A DNA stretch of 64,000 bases from Polytrichum commune (lineage: Eukaryota > Streptophyta > Polytrichopsida > Polytrichales > Polytrichaceae). A program made the translations under genes and the position numbers. Under the pieces are notes generated by a model. That model was not told the origin of the DNA. It saw only the letters and a program-made list of their open reading frames with translations, and ran no database searches. Shown here piece after piece: positions 13,196-23,800 of this stretch. The stretch covers positions 20,150,001 through 20,214,000 of the forward strand of contig OX485804.1 of the NCBI GenBank assembly GCA_950295325.1, in the 5' to 3' direction. Positions within the stretch are counted from its first letter, which is position 1; each line of letters opens with the position of its first letter.

Positions 13196-13869
13196 GATGT
13201 GCATAAATGGGGACCCACAATAGGATCCGCACCGGGATCGAAGAGTTGTTCCAAGTACGGAATAAATCATAAGAAGAACATGAATCATGATCATCGGTGG
13301 GTTATGTTAAGTTAACTTAGGTTATTTGTTGTAAACCTTCATAACATTATTCAACTCTTACATTATAATAATATTCAATGACAATGCTTCACCCGAATCT
13401 CACTTGTTTTTGAGGTTGCATCTACTTACCACCAACATCCATAAGGTATAATTCTAGCACCTTAGATGACATATTCTTGGCCCTACCTAATCAGGTCACT
13501 TAGCTGCATAATGTTCAGTTGGTTCCAAAATATACATTGCATCTTTTGAATCTTTGGGATTGGGTGGAGGTTTAAGTAGAATTGTAAAAGGCTCAAGTAA
13601 GGTTAAGTAGTTGTTACAAATTTCTTCCCAAAGTTTATTGAATTTTTGGTGGAGGTAATTTACTCACACTAATTGGTAGGTGAAAGTTGGTGAAGGTGTT
13701 TCAAGGGTAGATGTTTTGATAATTAGGAAGCCTAGCTATTGGTGGGGTTAGAGGAATTCATTCATGTTTATTGGAGTCTAGCAGTAGGTGCTCAAATTTT
13801 GGCAACATTATTCAAGCATAACATTTAAGGTTGGAGTCTTGATGATGAGGCAATGTTTGGTATTTAAAT

Positions 13870-15089
13870 CTTATGGCGGGACACTGGTGTCCCATAATAC
13901 ACCGGTTAAACCCTAAAGCCCGTGTCAACATCAAAAATGGTCAATGGAAGGCGATCAAAGTGGCATTGAGATTATCTCAATGTCTTGTACCTTGGGGAGT
14001 TCACTGCGATAATATTAGAAAACAACGTGCGGGAAAATATAGGGTAATTTATATTCACAAAAGGAAAAACTTAGAATTTTCTTAGAAGTAATATAGGTGA
14101 GTATGTATGATAAAATTTGTATTATAAATAATATAGGCTTGATACAAATAACGCATATTTTAAAAATATTTGTAAAAATATACCGTAGGATTTAAGGATC
14201 CTAGGTTTTTTTTGAAATAGGGTGTCCTTTGTGTTTAGAGGCGGGAAGATTTTGGATGAAAAACTACGTCGATTTAGTTGAAAAAATGGGATTGATGAGG
14301 GTGGATGACGGATTCCTGGGTTTAGGATTAAAGGCATGCATTATTTGTTGATTATATACTAGTGTTCGTAAAAGCTAAGAATTGTTTTGCAAGATGAACA
14401 TGACATCTTTCATTTGATATGAACAGTTTTGCTAGTATTTTTAAATGCTAGAAACAATTTCTCAAGATAAATTAGAGGAGTTTTGGTTGGTCTTGTGTTT
14501 GTCTGCTTCAAGCAAGATGTTGTAGTATTAACTCTATACCCTTCTACATTATTGCATGGACCCTATTTTTGCTTGCTTTGTTGTTGGTGTTTAAATTGTT
14601 TTTTTTTACACTCACTACCGTTGTGTTTAATTGTGTAACTTGATTGAGGAACATGGGCTGATTTTGTTGTTTGAAACTCTTTATGAACACTCTTAATGTA
14701 AAACCTTGTTGTGCCTTGGATTTTGGTGACTTAGTACTTTGAATGCTCTTAAACCCTTTGGAGCAAAATTGAATAATTATAATGAACATACCTAGCTTAA
14801 AATTAGAGCTTCATCAAATTTAAAAGTAATATAGGGTCATTTAAAAAACAATAAATTAGCAAATTATATAATAATACGGTACAAAAAATTAAGGATGGAT
14901 AATTAAATACCCCTTGAATAAATACCCTTGTCACGCACGTGTATACATATATACATGTCTAGTGAACTCCCCGAGTCTTGTACACGCTCTAATGTTCAAA
15001 GTTGGTTTCTATTTTCGATCACTTACAACCACAAAACCAATTATTAAGGAGGCTCCAATTTATTTGGGACATTGATGTCCCGCCATAAG
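13870..15089. mobile_element. candidate nonautonomous DNA transposon with 14-bp perfect terminal inverted repeats, 1.22 kb
   Basis: The left end CTTATGGCGGGACA and the right end TGTCCCGCCATAAG are exact reverse complements, and similarity continues inward for about 35 bp. Each end is itself a small palindrome (GGGACACTGGTGTCCC on the left, GGGACATTGATGTCCC on the right). A second inverted pair lies further in: GGGGAGTTCACT near 14002 and AGTGAACTCCCC near 14962. A related inner segment occurs alone near 47440. Internal open frames are short and unrecognised, and no target-site duplication is obvious, so the superfamily is unassigned. Confidence 0.65.
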
Positions 15090-15324
15090 GTTCATTCTGA
15101 AGATAATTGAGGTGGGTTAAGAGTTTTGGGTATAAGGACTCTTGTTCTCTCCATATTAAGTTTAGATTTGGACTTGAGATAGGGGAGTGATAATTGATGA
15201 TGATTTAGATGATTACATATTGATCTCTTGAATTATGTGATTGGATGGATGAGCTGAAACTTTTGAGATTGATTTTGCAACCTAGGTTTAATCTTGAATG
15301 GTGTGATAGGAGGGATGTGATGAA

Positions 15325-15840
15325 GGCATGGTTGAGTTGGTGGATGTGGCATGGGGTATCATTTGGGTCTAGATTTGAATAAAGAGCCAACGGAGGGGAA
15401 TGATGTGGATGACCAATCAACACTAGTAGTCAAGCTCCCTCAAGCCCGTTTACTATCAATTTCTCCAATGGAGCATTCTTTGGAGTTTCTATGGATATGT
15501 AATGAACATGCAATCTTCTATGGATATGTTGAACTAGATATCAATTTCCAACATTAACTAACATCACCAAAAGACAATAGATTCTTACTTTTAAAAGTGT
15601 GTGACATGGTGAAGACATCATTATGGAACTATGTTATTCTTTGTAACTCCTTGTTATGTGAGGTTGTGAGCATATTTCTTAAATAATAATATTATGCATA
15701 CTTATACGTCTTTCTTGTGTATACAAAAGGACATTCTACATTGAAATAGGCGATTTTTTTGAAAAAAATTAATAGTATGACATTTGAGGCCAAAATGTCA
15801 TATTATCGAGAATACAACATTCGAATAATACGACACTTCA
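15325..15840 (+). repeat. dispersed repeat R1, copy 1 (inverted copy at 38050-39155)
   Basis: Several blocks match the reverse complement of 38050-39155 in the same order: one encoding LDLNKEP and NDVDDQ, one with TTTCCAACATTAACTAACATC, and one with ACATTCTACATTGAAATAGG followed by ATGACATTTGAGGCCAAAA. The encoded peptide is shared better than the surrounding DNA, which suggests a formerly coding transposon. Family unknown. Confidence 0.65.
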
Positions 15841-15992
15841 TAATATTATTCAGATCCATACCAATGTTCTGCGGTACAGACAATATTCCAAAAAATATTC
15901 CCTGTATTTTTCACAATATGTCTGAATGTGGAGAATCTTCTTTGAAATATTATCAGTTCCGCAGATCACTGTTATGGATCTGAATAATGTTA
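15841..15992. mobile_element. 152-bp imperfect hairpin (MITE-like)
   Basis: The two halves are inverted copies over almost the whole length: TAATATTATTCAGATCCATA at the left, TATGGATCTGAATAATGTTA at the right, with TTCTGCGGTAC opposite its counterpart further in. Because it is palindromic, both strands carry nearly the same short open frame (FRSI...CGTDNI...RR.LLWI). A TA dinucleotide sits at each end. Family not identified. Confidence 0.7.
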
Positions 15993-17866
15993 AGTTTCTT
16001 GCCTGATCAAACATTTCATATTCAAGAGGGGAGAACAGTGTTTCCTTCTCGTTGGGGTACCTAATGCCAAGTAAAGGCACCCTTTATCCTTTATTACTAT
16101 ATGGAAATGATGCCATGCCATCCCTAAACCTTTAAACCAACTTAGGTTATTTGAACTATGATAGAATTTAAGACTGCCGAGTGCAGAATAGTAGACTCCT
16201 TTATTGTGGCAAATCTTGAGTCTAATTGGATATACAATGAGAGATTCACAAATATATAAATGGCAAGGGTTCTCCAAAGTGGCATGGATGCTACCCAATT
16301 CAAGCTACTGGAATTATAATTGGTGCCTATAATTTTTAAACAGCAGCATTGTATTTTAAGGAAGGAACTAGGTTACCTACATCTCAAGGAGTTCCTGAAA
16401 TATTGTACTTCACGCAACCATTGACACCATCACAACACTAGATCATTGCCGTACCTTCAATTATAGACTTGCCATCAAAATTGGACGATGGTCAACTATC
16501 CCTATCTCTTGAGATAATAGATTATGTTAGTTTATGATGTAGTTGGAAATGAGGCACACTTCTATGTTGGGGTATCTTCCCATATAACTCCAATAAAAAT
16601 AAGTATCAATCTTTACTAAGATAGCTTTAGGAAGTCTCAAGACTTTCTTTCAATTGAACCAACAAGTTGATATTAGCCTCTACCTCATGGAAGTCATCAT
16701 ACTCCACCATTCTAGGGAAATAGCTAATTTGACACCACCCTTATGTATTTTTATTCCCATAAGCCTTTCGACATCCTGGACTCTAAAATCAATTTCATTT
16801 CATTGTGATTTTTCAGCAATGACTGTAACAACTTCCTACAATGATGTTATATAGACGCATCTTAAGTTGACAGTGAAAGGTTCTGAGCACTTATGGTCTT
16901 TAAAAAAAAGTTTAGCATAGGTGATATACAGGTTGATACTTTCATACAAAATGCAAAAAAATTGAGTTAACATATGACACTTTGCTCAAATTTACATATA
17001 CACAAAAGCTATATCACGAGATTCACAAATGTAAGTGAGACATTGATGGAGTTTTCTAGATATGGTCAATGTGGATATCAATTTGCATGTAAACCACATG
17101 CTTCCATTTTCAGATAGTTGTGTCATAAGTGACTTAATCTAAAGTCAACTTATTCTTCAAATACACATTTTGATTCAGCTTCAAGTGGGTGGCCCTGAGA
17201 GCAAAACGCATCCTAAGTATATGTGATCCTAAACTGAGATGTTTTGCATTCTAGGGAAATATGACACAAACATTGCTAGCAAATTCAATAGGTGATTTGT
17301 GGGGACCAAATATGAGTATTGTTTCATTGCAATTGGGTGAAGTAAAGCAAAGATATAAGGCTGCAATTGAAGATCATGTCCGATCTGCTCTGGTCCAACA
17401 TGTTAGGAAGGTTTTATAGGAGACATGCACAAATTGTACTTGATAGTGTCCAAGACAATGTCAACAACTTTGTCATCAAAAAATCTTGCTTTCCAATATT
17501 GATTTCCAAATCTAGAATTTCAGAACAATTTATGATAAATCTGAAAGGCGAAACATCAGTAAAATGATACCCATAGCTTTTTAGCAAGGGAAAGGAATTC
17601 TTTAGAACACTCTCTGGTGGAATCAGATCACTGTGTTCAGCAATAGATACAAAAAGGAACACAAATTAGGAAAAAAAATTGTATCAGCTACCTATTTTCT
17701 TCAACCCCTACGATCTCTACTATTGTATGATGATTTCACCCACACAATGTAATCTTTACATTTGGTTTACCTATCCTATAAAGGCAGTGAGAAAAGAATC
17801 GATCTATCCAAGTGGGAAACAGAAACAATGAGGGAGATAGAAACAATTAAAGTGTGGAACATGTAC
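15993..17866. other. 3' flank of the RME-8-like gene, no supported gene
   Basis: AT-rich. Open frames on both strands (for example 17367-17567) show no recognisable protein. The 3' untranslated region of the minus-strand gene presumably occupies the right end. Confidence 0.4.
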
Positions 17867-20800
17867 TTATGACCATGCTCCTTTCTTCTTCTTCCCTGAT
17901 TGCAATTTAAATTTTGGAAGGACTCTTGATTCATCTTGCACCTGCACAAAATCCATCTATCGAATATGAGTACCTGTACATGTAAAGTTTCTTTCACTCA
18001 GAGAGACATAGTAATCCAAACACTAGAATCATGTTTGGTTTGAACTCAACCTACTGAAACCATATCCCATATCAAATCAACGAAGGGAGAGAGTTTGTAC
18101 CTTCTTCACACTTGGGACCTTCATAAGGTCGCCAGAAACATCTGCTTTGGTTGGTTTTGGTTTGTCCTTCAGCTCCTTCGCCTGTGTTTCCCTTTTTTAA
18201 CAGAAATAAAACATCCTCAGAGCTGATCCAAATGACAACACTAGCACCTTTCTGACATTCAAGGTCACTCTTAACAAAGGTCAAGCACCACAGTATTGAG
18301 AGCTCACAAGGTAACAGAAGCCTTACTTGCGAATCTTTAAAATGGCTTGAAATCTTTTCTTGGCTTCGTCAACAGCGTCATCAACGTCATCAACAGAGCA
18401 CATATCAATGGCTGATATAGATTTCCCATACCTTAGCTGCAAAGCAAAGAGAACTCAAATTATACAGACCTGATGAGGAAATAAGTGACAGCCAAGGAGC
18501 AACAACTTCAGTGTATATTCAACAACTCACTCAATTTTGAGTTTCACCAACCCACATTAGCAATTCCATTATTCGTGCCAAATATGAATGCAGTAGAAGG
18601 TCTTGAGACTAACCAATTCATCATTTAATAAGAGATCCAAACAGTTCTCTTCCCATACACACATCAGATCATAACATAGATGTGGTTGAAGGGCAAATGT
18701 CTGAACCAGCTTTGGATATTTTTCTATCATTCTTCCCATCTCCTCTTGGTCTGCACAGGCCCCAGAATCATCTGAGTCAAAGAATGATTAAAAAGCAAGG
18801 CCCTAAAGTAACCCCCAGGCTGCACAAAGAACAAAACAATGAAAAGAGGTATCCCCAAAAAGGTTCATATTTAACTTAAGCCAGTATTTGTAACTCAAAA
18901 GGCACAGAAATAATAACATACCTTCCTCAAATGCATCATAAAAACCAGAAATTGCTGTAGCTCTCTTGGTTGTCTTCAAGTCAGCACCTTCTAAAACATA
19001 CGCTAATGCTTTTCCCAAGGACATCACTCTGCTCCAACAAAAGCCACATAAAACATTATTGGAAACGCCTATTGCAGGTCTTATACAATTTCAATTACAA
19101 CGTACAAGACCTCAATTTCACCAAGGTGAATCATCTTTAGAATATCAACAAACTGATAGCGGATACCCAATACTTGCAGTGAAGCATGGCACACTAAACA
19201 CTCTTACACTTTCAAGATATCATCATTCTTTAGATTGGCAGAAATACATATTTTTACATTCTTATGCACAAGGTTTTTTGAGTGTCTAATGTGATTGCGC
19301 TTCACATCTACCTAACTAAGTCCTTAGCTCTAAAAGTCATTCGATGCATTTCTCTTTCAATGACAACATCTCTACAGGGCATCTGTGACTGTCATCACAA
19401 CCAACATGCAAATGTGTGAAACAATGTCAAGGAGATTAGGTTGCACTCTTTCCTAAGAGCCTTGATACAATAAGGGCCATGGCCCAATAAGCTGATCAAC
19501 CAAATTCTACACCTACTATGAGCACTGCCTATGAAAAACTAACCTTCCATCGTCAAACTTCACCATGATGTTATTGTTGAACTTTGCAAGAATGGAAGGA
19601 TCTGCAATACGTCACAACACCACTGCAGAATGACTCAGTGCGATGATTTGGGTGCTGTTTAGCTTCACATGGCAGGGGGAACAAACACATAAACTGCTCA
19701 TAATTGAATAGAACATAGCATTCATGTCACTTGAAAACAAAGACTCATTTCTTCCAAGGGAGAACTGGACACCAAGCTCACCAACGGGTGCTGGCTGAGT
19801 ATCCCTCATTGAAGCAGAGCGAGGGACTGAGGCAGGAGTTGAATTTTGAGGAGAAAATCTCTCTGAAGAAGACCGAGGAGTAGACGATAGAAGTGGACTT
19901 TGCATTCTTGGCACAGGAGGTGATGAGCCTGGAGACACCTGTGGAGGCAGGGATGATGGAGTTAACACCTGGCTGGTTGTGATAGGTATTCTACCTGTCA
20001 TGGGAAGACGTGGAGAGGGAAGGGGAGGAGTATTGAAGGAGGAGATTCGTCCAGGCGAGGCAGGTGGGTTCAGACCTGGAACTCCAGATCTGCTGAGAGA
20101 CATACTGGGTGCCCGTGGAAGAGAAGGACGAGTAGTAGTTCCCTGAGGAATGGCAATATGAGGTGAAGGTGGCGGTAGGGAATCCATTCTGCTGGTTACA
20201 TTGAAAGAAGGTCTAGCAAGTAAGCCAGGAATAGTAGATGGAGAAGATGAAGGAGACAGGTTGAGAGATGGGGATGTTGAGGATTTCGGGATAGACAGGA
20301 CGCTAGGTCTTATGGGTACAGGTTGTGATGAGACACGGGTTGCTGGAGAGTTTCGAGATGGGGACTCTTTGTGATCATCTGAAGGAAAAGTAAGGACAGA
20401 AGTGGGTGACACTGAAGAGGATTCAGATGTCATCCTCAGATCTGATGCACGAAAACTGGGCTCATCTGCAAAGAGTCCAAAATCTGGGGCACTCCGTAGA
20501 GCTTTTAAAGGCTCAATGTCAATATCATTGCCATGAAGAGAATCATTTGGTTTCTTGTCCAGCATTTGTGTGAGAGAAAAACTTCCTAGGTCATCATCCA
20601 TATTCGAGGCAGTGCTTTCATCACCTATGGACTTGAACGATCCGTCGAATTCCCAGGTGTCTTGTAGGACATTGCCTGATCTCTGAAGATGTCTTACAGC
20701 CACTGTTGTCACTTTGGGAGGACCCATTCGTCCAAAGTACCGGCCTCCAAAGAACGTAGTACTATCATACTCCAGTTTCTCTTTAAACAACCGTGCCTCC

Positions 20801-23800
20801 ACTGCTGGCCTCCGAGAATGGTTCTTGCCTTTAGTGAGGTCTGGCCTCAGATTTTGAAAGTATACTTCAAAGTCCACAATGACACTGCCTGGTCGTTTTG
20901 CTAAAATGTGGACATCTTTTGTGTCCACTTGTGCCCCAACTGCAACACTGCGTTTGAAGACTCCTTCAGCTTCCTCGTTGAAGTCAGACATAGTTGCTCT
21001 AGGAAACGACACAGATGCATCAACAACTGCTACTGGTCCCGACTCAGCATCTGCCTCGCTAATTCCCTCCAAGGTGTCAGCTTCCCACCATTCACAAGGA
21101 TACTTGTGTTTTAGAAAGTGCTTTACAGTCTCAGAATCTACAACTTCATCCCTAATGTGGTCAACATCCGTACTCCATGACCCATAATTCTTGGCATTCT
21201 CTGGAACTAATTTATCTAACAACCTATTCACCTCCTGTCCCTTGCGCTTGTCTGCACACATAATTGCCAGGCACTCAATCGCACGTTGAATTACCCCATC
21301 TGATCCTTCGGCATCTAATATAAAGTCAGCCATTTTGGAAACCATTCCCATTCTCAACCCAATTTCCACAGTTGCACTGCTCAAACGCATTAAGCGCAGC
21401 AGCAACATTAGACTGCAAATCCGTGGGTCTGTTCCAGCACTGCCAGCAGCTGCTTTTGGAACCTTCAATTTAAGGAAAGTGACAAGGGTGTCCACCAGAT
21501 CATCAGAAACTATACAATCAGCTATGTCTGAATGGTCAGCTATGGCATGGATCAAACACATAGCAGGCTGAGCAAGTGCTCGGCGCTCACTAACATTGTT
21601 CATGAAGTCATAGACTGGGAGGAAGATATCAATATTGGACTGCCCGGACAAGAGGTAAGGACGAGCTTTAAACAACAGGAGGAGAGTAAGCAAGAGCCGC
21701 CTGCGATCATCGAAATCGAAGACATCAGCGTAAGCCCCAATCACGACAGCTTTCCGAATCTCACACAGGAATCTGGCCTCAAGAGTGGTGCCAAAATCAT
21801 ATCCAGGATCCCTCAAGAATTGGTCCACAAAAAACCCACCCAAGTACATCTCCCGTGCATAGCAGTCTGCTTCACTGTCTCTGTACATAGCCTTGCTGTC
21901 CCCGTAAAGAATTGTGATAAGTATCCACTGCACAAACACAGCCTGTCCAGGTCCCAAGGACCATGCTGGAAGAATCGACAGCATTTCGTGTTGTGTGCTT
22001 TCTTCGAACTTGAGCACCTCCTTGCTTACTGCTGCCTTCACAAGAAACCGTTTTCCTTCATCCCACACAAGTCGAGGAGAGTAGTACACATCCTCAAACC
22101 TTCTGCAAGCCTCTGTAGGATCTCTTGCCAAAGTTGAGAGAAGGTCAAGTGGGAGCAGACGCAAAAAGGTCTGGATCACAATGGGTTGCACTGCATTACT
22201 ATCCTTCTTGCTGGATTCCATCACATTAATCAGCTCATACATATCAGTGGCCTCTCCAATCCCCTCTGCATGATTGCCATGTCCATTTGCAGACCCATTG
22301 AGTGCTCCATTAGCAGACTTTCGCTGTGCTAGATCCTCAACAAGCTTGGAACGACGGCTTACACCACTTCCAGCTAGAAGAAGCTGACCCAGTATCTGAG
22401 CAGCAAGAATCCGTCCTGCTTTTGCAACCTTATGCGACACATCTCTGGAATCTACTTTGTATTCACTGTACAGACTCGGAAGAGGAACATCACAAAAGAT
22501 TGCCACAAGTGGCAAAAGGACTCCACAGGCTGCAAAGTGATTTGTTGCTGCTACTGTTGCAGGCATTCCTTCACTCAGTGTGTGAATTGCTTTAAGTGTG
22601 ACCATGAGAAGGTCTTCCATTCCTTCATCACGAGGTCGAGCTGCAGATTCCCACAGAGAAACTCCAACTGAAGCCAGCAAGTCTGATTGGAGGACAGCAG
22701 TTCTTCCTGACTCATCCTCTGACATAATGCCAATAATTTTGGATAGTTCCAGTTCAATTTCGAACATTCTTCTTCCAGTTTTTGCAATAGAAGACAGGAC
22801 AGAGCAACGGCATAACTGTATGAGCTCCAGCCTCCCTACCTTCAGGGCATATTTTACAGTCTCCCTGAGTGAAGCAAGTACTATAAGGTACTCGTGAATT
22901 CCACCCTTCTCAGCATCATTCTCATCCTTAATCAGTTCAGAGCCTCCATTGAGAACATCGATGTTTGTCTCCAAGTATTCCAAAACAGCATCCAGGAATG
23001 CATGGCCTGCCGGAAGGCCAAAGTCCTCCCAGGAACCAGCGGCAAGACCATTGACAAAAACACCACCGACACTGATCTCATCCTTGAGACAGTCATAATG
23101 GAAGGACTGTAGCCATTCGACTTCACTACCCATGTCCCCATTCCCTGTTGCAAGCAGAATATGCTGCTGCTCCAAGCGATCAACCACACGCTTATGAAGC
23201 TCCTCTCTCACCTTGGAAGTCCAAATGACCAGTGGTTGTTCCAAGTCAGAACCAGCCATTGTCATAAACTTGTCAGGGCCCTCTGTGTGCTCTAGGCATG
23301 CAAGCAACGGACCAGGAATTAAATGGGTCATCATAGTCCTCTCTGATTGCTGGCTTGGACTGGGATGAGATCCCCCTGTTTGCTGAAGCATTCGGATGAG
23401 AGATCCCAGAACATCGGCCGCTGTGTAAAGAAGAGCAGACTTGGTGTCTCGAGCCTTCAGTGCTGTATCTGGAGGTGGGATTGCCAGTAACAGCAATGGT
23501 AGGTACAAAGCCTGCCAGTTTGAAACAAGCACAAAGCCATAAGCCAGAACTTTAGTAACATTTCAGCTGTTTCACAAATTGAACCTCATCAAGTAGTCAT
23601 AAGTAATAATGTGACTAGGTAATAACAAAGATGCACTGGACATGTAACAGTAAACAGGAGTGAAACCTGATTGATGACACGTTCATAAAAGTCCTCATCC
23701 TCAGCAAAATTCTTCAGGCAACTTAGTGCTGCAAATGATGCAGGACTAGGACCCCGAGGTGGAGTAGCCAAGGCATCCCCAGCAGCCGAGCATAAAGCCC

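Noticed and set aside
21532-22137. Plus-strand open frame of 201 codons
   Set aside because: Lies antisense inside the 3.7-kb coding exon, and its content is the shadow of the real frame.
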